From assembly GCA_016858145.1 (NCBI GenBank), contig JAEHOE010000016.1, forward strand, positions 558,001 to 622,000: a DNA stretch of 64,000 nt, in the 5' to 3' direction. The notes below the pieces were generated by a model, which had not been told where the DNA came from, did no database searches, and saw only the letters and a list, made by a program, of their open reading frames with translations. Position 1 is the first letter of the stretch; each line of letters begins with the position of its first letter. This document shows positions 16,468 through 27,700 of the stretch, in pieces. The position numbers were made by a program, and so were the translations under genes. Origin of the DNA: Edaphochlamys debaryana. Lineage: Eukaryota > Chlorophyta > Chlorophyceae > Chlamydomonadales.

Positions 16468-17845
16468 AGAAAGCGAAGCCCCACCAAACACGTAACCACA
16501 CAAAATTTTCGCGGGTTCCGGGATGGTGTGCTGGCTTGCCCTAGGACCGTTCTGCTGCGCCGTGAGGTGCCCAGGGCTCAGCGTGTGAAGACGCTGGCCC
16601 CAGTCTCTGTCACCGCCGGTTTGGGGTGCGTGTCTCGTTGCGGGGCTCAATCAACGGACAGGCGATTGCAGCACGGATACTGCGCAGCGGAAGTCTTGCT
16701 TTGCGGAAGCGTACAGGTAATTGGGATACACTGAGGGAGACGGAGGCACTGGCAACGTCGGGGTGACGGCAAGCGCCCCGGGGTAGGGGCGTGTCGGGCC
16801 GATGGGGTGGCCACAGGACACGGGCTTGGCGTGCACACAGGCAGGGCCAAGGAGAGAACAAGCGAAGCGGGCTGTAAGGCACGCGCTCGCCTCCGCCCGC
16901 GCACCCAGCAAGGGCAGACGCAGCGGGTTAGAGCCGGGCTGACTCTGGGAAGGGGCTGAGCTGAGGCTGCTCAGGAGAGAAGGCTCCACTCGACGGAGGG
17001 CGCTGCGGCTCAGTCCGTGAGGAGCAAGGGGCACGGTCGCACTGCAGGCTGACGGCGTGCTGGGGCCGAAGGGCCAGGCTTGGCGCTCACTGGCGCAGAG
17101 GGGCTCGAGGGGACAGGGCCTCTGTCGAGCACACACTCAGACTTACACGAACAGAGACACAGAGCATTCAGAGCTCCGGGTAGCGTTGCTCCAGCAACCA
17201 GTTCTTGGGTTCGGGGCATGAAGCAACCACCTAGTCCTTGCGGTGCTCCAGTCGACCAACTCGTGGGTCCGGGGCATAAGGCAACAGCCTGCGACCCCCC
17301 GGCTATAAATATGGCCTAGGAGTCGTACAGAACAACGGGCAGCGCCCACCAATGGAAGCAACCGCGCAGCTCCCGTGCTCAGATCACCTTCCTGCCACTT
17401 GCGGTGAAGCCGTCACAACACACGATCAGCTCACTTCTCAACACCTTCCATGAAGCAACTCACACCGCTCACACCCATCCACACTTCAATGGCCAGGGCG
17501 GCCGTTCAGCCTAGTCAACGTATGACACCTGGTCAACGCCCTAATCACACTTATAACCCGGATATTCTCACACCCATGAGATGCCGTACAGCCATATGGC
17601 TCTCGTCCCAACCGCTTGCCATGTTCCAGGCCCGGGTGTAACCCAACGGGCGACTCCGAGCTTGCCCGCGCGGGTGCAGTCGCGCTTGACTGCGCCCCGC
17701 GCCCAAATGCTAAAACCCTTTCCCATTCGGTGCCGCCCCCAGATCTCCGCTTGCACGTCCCAGGTTGTGAACACAAAGAATCCCTAGCGAGCCGGTGGGC
17801 GTGTGAGCACCCGAAACGCGTGGCCCCATCAACCAGGCAGTACAG
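16468..17845 (-). repeat. Left LTR (3' LTR of the minus-strand element)
   Basis: Begins AGAAAGCGAAGCCCCACC and ends GGCAGTACAG on the plus strand. A TATA-like TATAAATA/TATTTATA lies at 17304-17311. A 12-base sequence CTGCTGTGGCTA occurs at both borders (16457-16468 and 17846-17857). Confidence 0.9.
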
Positions 17846-18038
17846 CTGCTGTGGCTATACCCCGCGTCCTCTAGGTGTCCCTACCTAGAACCGGCCACGC
17901 TGTTTTCGCATGACTCCGTCTCCGGCTCGCTGCTGCTGGAGTCGTCCACGATGATGGTGGCGACGGAGGCGATGGCGGCGGCCAGGGCGGCGTGGCGCTC
18001 GTCGCAGTCGCGGCCGCTGGCCAAGCAGCGAGTTACTT

Positions 18039-21000
18039 TTACAGCTGGCCCCCCGTGTCCGTTGGTTGAGGCGGTCCTTGCTTGCTCGCCGCCGTCCTCA
18101 TGTAGCGCAAGTCAAGCTCTTTCCACGGGTCCACCGAGCGGGGCACCCCTCCGGACACTCCAATCTCGTGTGAGCCGCGGCGTGCTGGCGTCGCGTGTGT
18201 GACTTCAGCCTTCGCCACAGCGTTCCTGTCACTGGCTTCGCTCACACTGCTTCCAGACTCACACCGCTCCCTGCTGTTGCGGGTCGGCCGTAAGTTTGCA
18301 GCATCTCCCGGCTCTTCCCTGGCGTGGACTTCCGGATTACGCTGACCCGCGAGGGCTCGGAAATCTCCATGGTAGGCAGGCATTGCGTTGCGTGCCGGCT
18401 TGCTGGAGTCGTCAAGCCCGGGTTGGCCGTTTCCCGCAGGCTTCCTTCTTCTGTTCGGCTCTCCCCAGGAGTCTTCCCTGGCAGGTTGTTGAGCTAATGG
18501 GGGTACCGCTTTGGCATGGGGGCCCCCTCGCGCGTACTGCGCCAATCGCGCGGCTTCCCGCGCCGCGTCTTCCGGGGCCAAGCTACTTTGAGGCCTTGGG
18601 CACATACAGAAGGTGTGTAGGGATGGGAAAGAGCATCCCTCGTGCGTCTTCCTCACCACCGCGTGCGAGCCATCGGGCGCGCGGTAGAACTGGAAGAGAT
18701 AAGGGCCTTCGCGGTCCCTGGCCAGCTTGCTGTCGCGTCGTCTAAGGCGCCATACAAGCGCGTCCAGCGGAATGTCGGGAAGCCCCCGCAGTTTGTCGGA
18801 CCTCGCCGGCCTGACCCGGTGTGCCTCCTCCTCCGGCCTTCCTGCCCCAGGTGTCGCCTCCGGGACCGCGCGGCGGCTGGCCGTCGGGTTTCCGGCTGGC
18901 GCTGTTCCTGCGGCTCCTGCTGGCGTTGCAGGTGCGCTGTGGCCCGACTGGCCCCCGCGTGCCTTGGGGTTAGCACTCTTCTTGGGGGTGCTCGTGGTCG
19001 CTGGCCTCAGGGCCGTTGGGGTGTTGTCCTGGGCGCCGTGGGCGGTCATTACTGAGGGCTGTCGGGCCGCCGCAATTTCCACACCCAGCGGGTTGGTGCC
19101 CGTTACGGCTTGTCCGAAGTCCCCCGTCGCCACAGGCGCCGCCTGGGCTGCCGCGGGCTGATCCCCCGCGTTAATTCTTGGCTTGCGCGGCTTGGACTGA
19201 TGCCGCTTCTTAAGATAATCCCGCTCCGCCTTCTCCTTCGCCTCCACATGCCTCTTCTCCACGTCCAGGGCGATGGTCTCAAGCCGCTGGCGCCGACCTT
19301 GCAGCAGCTGATAATGCTCGGTCGTCCACTCCGCCTCCACCTGCTCTGGTTCAACCTCCACAGGCTCCGTGTCCGACATCGGCCGTCGCTCCATTGACAG
19401 GGTGAGCTCTGCTTGATCTTGCAGACCTTCAGCTCCCCAGCAAAGTCCTTGCCGGTGAACTCGGTTCCTCGATCTGAGATGACCACTCTTGGCACCCCGA
19501 ACCTGCAGATCCAAGTCTGCCAGAAGGCTCACCACACCTCCCCGGCCTTCTTCGACTTCATCGGTACCACTTCTGGCCACGAGCTGAAGTTGTCCACCAT
19601 CACCAGGCACATGGTGTGTCCGCGCGGGGTCCGGGTCACGGGTCCAAATAGGTCCAGGTGCACCGTGTCCATGATGCGCTCCACCGCCACGGTGCGTCCT
19701 TCCGCAATAGATTGTAGTGCGACTTCGCCTTAAGGCTGAAGTTGGCAATGAAGTTCTTGTAGTACGAGATTGTGGAGATCCAGCTGCGCAGCTCCAGCCG
19801 GCTGACTCTGGTACCACCGGCAACGGCCGCAGACGAGGGTGGCGCAACAGCTTGTTCTGGTTGCTGGCGCATTCCTTGCACTCCCGCAGGCAGGACTCCA
19901 CCGCCTTCCCCATGCCGGGCCACCAGAAGCGTTCCTTGAGGATACTGTGAGTCTTCTCCTCGCCCTGGTGCCCTTGCTCATGCGCCTCCCGCACCAGTGC
20001 CGCACATTCGTCCGGCTTGGGCACCCGCCAGTATGGTCGGTCCTCCCGGTGCTTGTCATGCCTCCTGACCTTGCAAAGCGTGCCCTCGTGCCAAACATAG
20101 TTCTCCGCCCGCCGTGCGATTCGCCGTGTTTCCCTGACAATGGTTTCCGCCGGTGTTCCCGCAGGGAAGCTCCACTTGCGGGTCTGGAGGTAGTGGATCA
20201 TCACCGTATCCTCCCATGGTGAGCGCTCAACGGCTGCGGGCTTGGGCTGAGAGGGACCGGCCTCTCCCGCGGGTTGGGTGTCCTCCTGCTCCTCGCTCCC
20301 AACCCCCAGCTCCGTTGACGCGTTGCTGGCCTCCGCGTCGCCCTCCTCAGGCTCCCACACTTCCTCCTCATCATCATCTCCTCCCTCCCCGGCTCCCTGG
20401 GCGTCTGGAGCATCAGCCTGTTCCTCCTCATCCGTATCAATCCCAATCGCCGCCAAATTCTGGTGAGGGGCCGCTGGCTGCGTGGGTGTGGCCGCGGGCG
20501 GCGAATGCGGGCCCTGGGACCGGGCCTGGTTTGGGCCCACGTAGTCCGCCAGCTTGGTGCTGCGCCTCCGCTGTCTCTTGACCCGTTCCCACTCGTGCTC
20601 CGTGTCCTCCTCAGAATCGGACAACAGAGGTGGCGGTGTCTGCCTCTCCGTGTCACGACCTTGCACCACCGCAGAAGGCAGCTGCTCGTCATATGATGGT
20701 GGCTGTGTGACGTCTCCGTCACCTTCCTCCTCCTGCGCCTCCCCCTCTGATTGTGCGGCGGATTGCAACGGCCAGCCACCGGTCGTTACGTTCATGGTGA
20801 GCCGACGTAGCGGTGGTGCGGATTGCTGCGTTCCCAGCTGCTCCTCGTGGGGTGGGCGTCCAGGAGCCGCAGCTACCGCTGCTCCAATGCGCCTTGGGTG
20901 ACTCTGGGCCTGGCGCACGGTCCCTCCCTCCTCCTTATCCGGTATGGCAACTTCAAGGCTCATGGAGACCCGCTCCATGGCCTGGGCCGGGTTTCTCCGC

Positions 21001-22079
21001 TGCGCCACACTCCAGGTGCGCCGCCAAGGCTGGGGCTTGGGAAGGTTGGGGTACCTCCAGGCCGTGGGCCTTGGGGCCTCCGCTGTGCTCACTCCCGCCA
21101 CCAGATACACCTCAGGAGTGTTAACTACCTCCACCCGGTTGACCTGTGACCCAAATCCGCCCTCCTGCCGCCTTTGCATCTCCTGCAGATTCAACGATAA
21201 CCTCGCGAAGTCCCTGGCCAGCGTCTCCAGATCAGGTGCGTTGCGGGAAGCGGCGGCGGGCGGTGGGGTCCTTACCGCAGCCGCAGATGAGCGCATACCC
21301 CCTCGTGGCTCGTCACGCCGGGGTTGCGGGTCACGCCGGTCCTCCCAGCGCACGCGTGGGCGCGTGTCTTGTTCTCGGCCTCGTGTCATGGCGGGTGGCC
21401 CTCGGGGCTCGGGCCTCACCAACTCATAACGCACCCTCTCCGCCTTCTCCGTCTTTGCAGGTGCCTCCTCCTCCACATACTCCCGAGCCCGCCGATAACG
21501 AGCATGACGTGTGATGTCATCATGCTCCTCCTCATCCCCCTGTTCACCTCGGCTCATCGTATCCATGCCTTCGCTCACGTAAATGGCATCGGAGATGGCC
21601 GCCTCAAGGTCCCTGGGCCTCATCAGGTAAACCTTGGCATAGATTCGGGGCTGCAGACCTCGCAGAAAGTTGTACATGTAGGTTGGGTCCTCGGCGGGGT
21701 CAATGCCCAGCTGGGAGCAGAGGTGCCGATACCGGTCCGCATAATGCCTGACCGTCTCCTTCTTGCCCTGCCTGCAGTTCGCCAGGCGGCTGTACAACTC
21801 ATCCTCTCGCACAGCAAAGCGGTCTGTGAACGCTCGCCGGAAGGAGGGCCAATTGCCAAGCTCAGGACCACTTCCACACGCCCAAATCTGCGCCGTGGAG
21901 CCTAGCCGGCACTTGGCGGCGATCAGCTTGTCCTCGTCCGTCCAGTGGAATAGACGAGCAAAGTTCTCGACTTGTGTGAGCCATGACCGGGCATCAAACA
22001 GGTCGGGGTCGAAGGGGGGTATCGTGTTGAGACTAGAGGCAGAGACGCCTCGTGCTCGATCTTGCCCATAGTCTTCCAT
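18039..22079 (-). CDS. Gag-integrase fusion ORF of the LTR retroelement, pol scrambled
   Basis: A 1346-codon frame. Residues 20-175 are a Retrotrans_gag-type domain (PPFDPDLFDARSWLTQVENF through YNFLRGLQPRIYAKVYL). A long Pro/acidic region follows. An HHCC integrase zinc module is seen near residues 715-780 (HEQGHQGEEKTHSILKERFW, then CLRECKEC). After it the frame becomes non-homologous: the neighbouring frame (19730-19810) carries an RT-thumb-like piece (SYYKNFIANFSLKAKSHYNL), and integrase core pieces (VISDRGTEF near 19460-19490) lie in a third frame. Protease, most of RT and RNase H are absent. The C-terminal 400 residues are basic with an unclassified block (LRGLPDIPLDALVWRLRRRD). The copy is probably non-autonomous. 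Confidence 0.75.
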   Translation of the reverse strand: MEDYGQDRARGVSASSLNTIPPFDPDLFDARSWLTQVENFARLFHWTDEDKLIAAKCRLGSTAQIWACGSGPELGNWPSFRRAFTDRFAVREDELYSRLANCRQGKKETVRHYADRYRHLCSQLGIDPAEDPTYMYNFLRGLQPRIYAKVYLMRPRDLEAAISDAIYVSEGMDTMSRGEQGDEEEHDDITRHARYRRAREYVEEEAPAKTEKAERVRYELVRPEPRGPPAMTRGREQDTRPRVRWEDRRDPQPRRDEPRGGMRSSAAAVRTPPPAAASRNAPDLETLARDFARLSLNLQEMQRRQEGGFGSQVNRVEVVNTPEVYLVAGVSTAEAPRPTAWRYPNLPKPQPWRRTWSVAQRRNPAQAMERVSMSLEVAIPDKEEGGTVRQAQSHPRRIGAAVAAAPGRPPHEEQLGTQQSAPPLRRLTMNVTTGGWPLQSAAQSEGEAQEEEGDGDVTQPPSYDEQLPSAVVQGRDTERQTPPPLLSDSEEDTEHEWERVKRQRRRSTKLADYVGPNQARSQGPHSPPAATPTQPAAPHQNLAAIGIDTDEEEQADAPDAQGAGEGGDDDEEEVWEPEEGDAEASNASTELGVGSEEQEDTQPAGEAGPSQPKPAAVERSPWEDTVMIHYLQTRKWSFPAGTPAETIVRETRRIARRAENYVWHEGTLCKVRRHDKHREDRPYWRVPKPDECAALVREAHEQGHQGEEKTHSILKERFWWPGMGKAVESCLRECKECASNQNKLLRHPRLRPLPVVPESAGWSCAAGSPQSRTTRTSLPTSALRRSRTTIYCGRTHRGGGAHHGHGAPGPIWTRDPDPARTHHVPGDGGQLQLVARSGTDEVEEGRGGVVSLLADLDLQVRGAKSGHLRSRNRVHRQGLCWGAEGLQDQAELTLSMERRPMSDTEPVEVEPEQVEAEWTTEHYQLLQGRRQRLETIALDVEKRHVEAKEKAERDYLKKRHQSKPRKPRINAGDQPAAAQAAPVATGDFGQAVTGTNPLGVEIAAARQPSVMTAHGAQDNTPTALRPATTSTPKKSANPKARGGQSGHSAPATPAGAAGTAPAGNPTASRRAVPEATPGAGRPEEEAHRVRPARSDKLRGLPDIPLDALVWRLRRRDSKLARDREGPYLFQFYRAPDGSHAVVRKTHEGCSFPSLHTFCMCPRPQSSLAPEDAAREAARLAQYARGGPHAKAVPPLAQQPAREDSWGEPNRRRKPAGNGQPGLDDSSKPARNAMPAYHGDFRALAGQRNPEVHAREEPGDAANLRPTRNSRERCESGSSVSEASDRNAVAKAEVTHATPARRGSHEIGVSGGVPRSVDPWKELDLRYMRTAASKQGPPQPTDTGGQL

Positions 22080-22180
22080 TTTCTGGGGCCAGGCCTGAGG
22101 CTGAACTGGCCGTTTGTGGAGACGGAGGGGTAGGGTTGTCTAATGCGGCTGTTTGACCAGAGTTGCAAGCTCAGACGAGC

Positions 22181-22198
22181 AACGCGGTCCCGCTACCA
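22181..22198 (-). other. Primer-binding site next to the 5' LTR
   Basis: On the minus strand the bases right after the LTR are TGGTAGCGGGACCGCGTT. The plus-strand complement ends CCCGCTACCA, as a tRNA 3' end with CCA would. It resembles an initiator-Met-type primer site, but the exact tRNA is not established. Confidence 0.7.
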
Positions 22199-23576
22199 AG
22201 AAAGCGAAGCCCCACCAAACACGTAACCACACAAAATTTTCGCGGGTTCCGGGATGGTGTGCTGGCTTGCCCTAGGACCGTTCTGCTGCGCCGTGAGGTG
22301 CCCAGGGCTCAGCGTGTGAAGACGCTGGCCCCAGTCTCTGTCACCGCCGGTTTGGGGTGCGTGTCTCGTTGCGGGGCTCAATCAACGGACAGGCGATTGC
22401 AGCACGGATACTGCGCAGCGGAAGCCTTGCTTTGCGGAAGCGTACAGGTAATTGGGATACACTGAGGGAGACGGAGGCACTGGCAACGTCGGGGTGACGG
22501 CAAGCGCCCCGGGGTAGGGGCGTGTCGGGCCGATGGGGTGGCCACAGGACACGGGCTTGGCGTGCACACAGGCAGGGCCAAGGAGAGAACAAGCGAAGCG
22601 GGCTGTAAGGCACGCGCTCGCCTCCGCCCGCGCACCCAGCAAGGGCAGACGCAGCGGGTTAGAGCCGGGCTGACTCTGGGAAGGGGCTGAGCTGAGGCTG
22701 CTCAGGAGAGAAGGCTCCACTCGACGGAGGGCGCTGCGGCTCAGTCCGTGAGGAGCAAGGGGCACGGTCGCACTGCAGGCTGACGGCGTGCTGGGGCCGA
22801 AGGGCCAGGCTTGGCGCTCACTGGCGCAGAGGGGCTCGAGGGGACAGGGCCTCTGTCGAGCACACACTCAGACTTACACGAACAGAGACACAGAGCATTC
22901 AGAGCTCCGGGTAGCGTTGCTCCAGCAACCAGTTCTTGGGTTCGGGGCATGAAGCAACCACCTAGTCCTTGCGGTGCTCCAGTCGACCAACTCGTGGGTC
23001 CGGGGCATAAGGCAACAGCCTGCGACCCCCCGGCTATAAATATGGCCTAGGAGTCGTACAGAACAACGGGCAGCGCCCACCAATGGAAGCAACCGCGCAG
23101 CTCCCGTGCTCAGATCACCTTCCTGCCACTTGCGGTGAAGCCGTCACAACACACGATCAGCTCACTTCTCAACACCTTCCATGAAGCAACTCACACCGCT
23201 CACACCCATCCACACTTCAATGGCCAGGGCGGCCGTTCAGCCTAGTCAACGTATGACACCTGGTCAACGCCCTAATCACACTTATAACCCGGATATTCTC
23301 ACACCCATGAGATGCCGTACAGCCATATGGCTCTCGTCCCAACCGCTTGCCATGTTCCAGGCCCGGGTGTAACCCAACGGGCGACTCCGAGCTTGCCCGC
23401 GCGGGTGCAGTCGCGCTTGACTGCGCCCCGCGCCCAAATGCTAAAACCCTTTCCCATTCGGTGCCGCCCCCAGATCTCCGCTTGCACGCCGCTGGTTGTG
23501 AACACAAAGAATCCCTAGCGAGCCGGTGGGCGTGTGAGCACCCGAAACGCGTGGCCCCATCAACCAGGCAGTACAG
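22199..23576 (-). repeat. Right LTR (5' LTR of the minus-strand element)
   Basis: Almost identical to 16468-17845. The TATA-like site is at 23035-23042. Transcription of the element would start in this copy and run leftward. Confidence 0.9.
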
Positions 23577-23630
23577 GCCCCCTTGCACCACCCTGGCGCC
23601 TTCCCCCCCACCCGTTCCTCGCCCCCCAGT

Positions 23631-23788
23631 CATTCAAGTGGCCGTCCCCTTCCTCAACCTCACCGACGCCGACTGGGAGGGCATCCAGCCCCTGCCCGTG
23701 CCCCTCAGCGTCCGCCGCAACCTCACGCTCACGGGCGACCCTGCGCTGCCCGAGTGGCCCATGCTGGTGCTCTGGAGCAGAAACAAGG
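23631..23788 (+). pseudogene. Receptor-kinase paralogue, exon 2 (interrupted copy A)
   Basis: After a CCCCCCAG acceptor the exon reads IQVAVPFLNLTDADWEGIQP, continues with a NLTLTGDPALPEWPMLVLWS segment, and ends at an AAG-GTGGGG donor. It is about 95 percent identical at protein level to 42331-42488. The exon 3 equivalent (MLANGATLTLKDVLL) is not found before 24.8 kb, so homology stops within the next intron. Confidence 0.8.
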
Positions 23789-23789
23789 T

Positions 23790-24771
23790 GGGGGGGGGGG
23801 GCAGGGGCGGGCAGCAGCCGGAGTTGAGCTGGCTGGGAAGACCGGTGGTGGCACAGGAGGCATGCAGGTGACCTCCGGTTCAATCGGCATGCCGATGCAT
23901 GCCGAGTGCATGCGGCTGAATTTTAGGCTGTTCAGCTGACAGCCTGTCAGTAGGACAGCTGTCTGCAGGCATCAACAGGCATGGACAGGCTTGAACAGCT
24001 GTTGGTGCTGCAGGTGTTGCAGATGCTAACGAAAATGCAGGGGTCTAAGTACCTGTTTGGCATATGTCACAGCCTGCAGCAGGTGCAGCAGGGCCCTTAA
24101 ACGGCTCAAACAGGCCCTGTTGAAGGCTGTTCCAAACCCCATCAGTTGGTAGGGATAGTAAGATGCCCGAAACCAGTGATCTATCGTCGATGCTACCTTG
24201 AGATAAGGCAGGCGCTCCCGGCGGAAAGCAATGGGGCGCGCGGCGTCACGGTGCATGCTGTGTTATTCATCAAGTGTGTCCATCCTGTATGCCTTGCATG
24301 CAAGGACGACGGACTGGGGCGACGAAAAGCCAGCCTGGCACCGCAAACAATTTACATTCCCCTGCCTGCTTAGCCTAAATAAACCTAACACGCCTGCTCT
24401 ATTATTTGCTCAGCGCCTCGCCCCCTCGATCGCTCCACCCGTTCAACCGTCACATACACTAAGCATTCCCAGACGACAAAATACGGGGCAGCCCATCCAC
24501 CATCCAGCGCAAAGACACTTTTTCCCGACGTGCGTGGCGAAGTACCTCCAATAGAGGTGGCAGGCAGGCAAGTACGAGGGCCCCCCACGTGTCCTGAGCG
24601 AGAGCGTGCCCTTTTCCAGCATTTTGAGCATGTGGCATCCGACGGCACAAGCAGAGCCGCTGTTGCCCACTCTGCTGGCTCATCCATCCAGCACCTTGTG
24701 CGGATGCTGGAGGAACTGCCGTGGAAGATTTGGTCAGAGGATGGACGCATGAGACACATGTGGCGATTTTC
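23790..24771. other. Spacer, no gene seen
   Basis: Contains CAGCTGT and CAGGCAT repeats (23930-24030) and then unremarkable sequence. A TTACA (TGTAA on the minus strand, the volvocine polyadenylation signal) occurs at 24350, but it is about 420 bases beyond the stop at 24772. Confidence 0.4.
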
Positions 24772-27700
24772 CTAGCTTGCAGGGCGGCGTTTATCGTGGC
24801 GGTGTGCGGGCGCAGCGTCGGCCCTCGTTACACCGTGAGACTTGAGGACATCGAGAGTAGTCAGCACCCACTCTGCATCATTCACCGCTGCATCATGCTC
24901 ATGGGCCCGCACATCAACCGTTGCCGTTGCTGCAATCATTGAATGGCATGGACAGTATATATTTGCATGGCCGCGCGCTACACAATGCAAAGCGAGGTGA
25001 GGGGGGCCCCTGCCAACACAAAGTAAGTAGAAGGGAGACAGAGTTTCTGTCTTTCCGTTGAACAGGCATGCACTGATGAGGGGGGACTTGAGGGGCTTAC
25101 CGGCTAAGGAGTCCCTCGGACGGGACGGGGGAAGCGCATTAGGCCGAGAAGCGAAAAGAGCACCCTCAGCTGCGCTGACGCCTTCCATCTTGAGACTGTC
25201 CAGCGTTGTTGACACCCACTTTTCTTCATCCTCGCTAACTTGCAGGAGGTCAACAGACGCTCCTCCTGTAAAAGCCGGGGCAAAGCAGCACGGATGACCT
25301 GGCTTGACGCACAGGCCTAGGCTTTGCGCGTGCCACCTGTTTATTGTAGGTGCGCTAGGTGCGCGTCATCATATCAGTGGTCAAGCATGACCGCGGTTTT
25401 GCCACGACGCATGCCTCATCAGCCATGCTAGGCAGCAGCGCGGACGACACTCACTGGCCTGTGCAGTAACCGCTGTCAAAGGTGGCGGTGCAGGTCCAGC
25501 GGCAGGCGGCGAGACACCACGAGGTGGAGAGGGCTTGGGCGGAAACGGCGAGGGCTTGGGAAACGACACAGGCGGACTTAATGCGGGCTTCCGCGGTGGC
25601 GATGGCTGAAGCAGCGACAAAGGCCCAAGCAGGGGTGGTGGCCGGATCCCAGAAGGGAATGGAAACGGGTGCTTGGATGGTGACGGGGGCTTGAGGGGCG
25701 ACGGGCGCTTGGGCGGTGACGGGGGCTTGGGTGGTGACGGGGGCTTAGGCGGGGGTACAGACAGGGGAGCCGGCTTAGGCTGCAATGGCAAGGGAGGCCT
25801 GAAGGGGGCAAAGTCGGAACAGGGTTCAAGGGACATGGCGCCTGATCTCGATAGGCATTCAAGGTTTAGGGCGGCAAGCAACCCACTTCGGTCGAGGAGA
25901 GGGAGAGGGTGGTGGGAGTGGTAACGTGCCCTGAGCGGTTGGAGGCTTGAAAGTGCCGGTGATGGGAGGCTGCCCCAAATCTCCTGCAGCAGAATGCAAG
26001 GCGCAAACCATGATTGGCCATGTAGCCACTCATGTCGTAACATACACATAGAGCGGAATTTTCCTCGGGTCAAAGCCCTTTGAAGTAAGTGCGTGGGGAC
26101 AGGTCATCAAGGGAGCTGTGAGCACATTGGTCGTGTGCGTCCGCTGGCTCGCTTCCCCACCTGGCATCCGCCAAGCCCAAATGAAAGACAGCGCTTGAAG
26201 GTATCCATCACCGCGGCCAGCTACAGCAATGAGCCTCTTCAAACTCGGCACGCAGCCAGCAGGCAGCATGGGGTTGAGCGCGGGCCACTTCTTATACTCT
26301 GAGGGAACTTCCAGCGGGCGGTCGCTTCCCACGGCAATCAAGGGACGCATGCTCGAAGCGAACTCGAGGCGCGCCACCGGCCCATAGTTTGCGGTGTAGA
26401 TGCTTACTGCTGTGATCTGTTCTCCTGGCTCGATGTCAATGCTGTTGCAAGCAACATATACGCAGGAGGATACAAAGGGAGTGAGGGTTCAAACAAATGT
26501 CATTGGGCAGCCTCTTCTATCTGCTACATTCTTTCACATCCTCGTACCTGCGGAGAGATAGCCCTCCCGAGCCGTCTGTGTCATTGCAGCCGTGCCAAGG
26601 TCCCGGCTTGCCGCCGTACACAAACTGGATGCAGTCGATCCACCAGCCATGGTACCAGCTAATGCGCGTGACTATGGCAATTGAGGCAGCGGCTTTCTTT
26701 GTATCAGCAGCTCGATAAAAAAATGCCAAAATTGATATGCACAGCACATCATGTGTACCCTCGACGTGCTGGTGTACACCATGCCGCTTGCCACGCACCG
26801 AACGCTCTACAGCAGCTACCACTCCCACAAAGCAATGTCCGCTATGGGCTATATGGGCTAGCTCTTACTTGGATTTGAGCCTGCCGCTGCAAGACTCGTG
26901 TCATTGAAGGCAGCTCCGGCCATAGAGCCATAGTCGGCTGATGTCCAGAAGCACGGTGACTGCCCTGCACGGAGAAAATCAAATTCATCAAATTTCTGAA
27001 ATAAAGACGTCAGCATGGGACGTCCACCACTCGTCATGCACGTGATACTGAACAGGTGTTCAAGCACGCGGGCCATACGTGATAGAATCAGGGTTGAAGA
27101 GAGCGAGGAAGATAGACGGATGGAGACCGCGCTCATGGACTTGCCCGGAGGAAAAGGAGGCCGCGGAGGCGATGGAGGGAAGGGCCGCGGCGGAAGGGGG
27201 GGCTTGGGTGGCATCGGGGGCTTTGGGGGTGACGGGGGCGCAGGTGGGGGTGCAGGTGGGGACGGGGGCACTGGCGGGGGCGGTGGCCGAGGTGAGGGTG
27301 GCGCCCGCGGCGGTCGAGGCTTGGGGGGCGACGGGGGCTTGGGAGCTGACGAAATCACATCTGCAGAACATACAGCAGAGTGCAACTGCTATGTGAAAGG
27401 CATCCACCAGCCACGAACTACTACGCCAAAGCAGCCTGGTTCTGTAACAGTGGCTCACCGCCATCGCCCCACAACTCGATGGCCCAACCCTTGACCCAGC
27501 CGCTGTCCAGGAACCCGTTAAATCCAACGTCTGTAACCTGCATCGATGTATGTAAGACATGCATGCATCCCACGTGCTTGTATATATGGACTTGATTGAC
27601 AAGCTCTCCAGTGACCACAAGCAACTGCTCTATGTCTGACCTCCATAGTCCATGTCGTGCCCGCCACAGGGATAGGCAGTCCATCCGGTGGCGGCAGGAC

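Larger units (their letters stand above)
16468..23576 (-). mobile_element. Ty3-like LTR retroelement with scrambled pol, in intron 1 of copy A
   Basis: Two 1378-bp direct repeats offset by 5731 bases flank an internal region with a gag/integrase frame on the minus strand. A primer-binding site abuts the right (5') LTR. The LTRs differ at only about four positions by eye, three clustered at 17759-17764, indicating a recent insertion. No target-site duplication is evident between 16467 and 23577. The LTR ends are not the usual TG...CA. Confidence 0.85.

Noticed and set aside
17304..17311. TATA box of a plus-strand gene
   Set aside because: It lies within an LTR and is present in both LTR copies; no plus-strand coding sequence follows. 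It fits better as part of the retroelement promoter.
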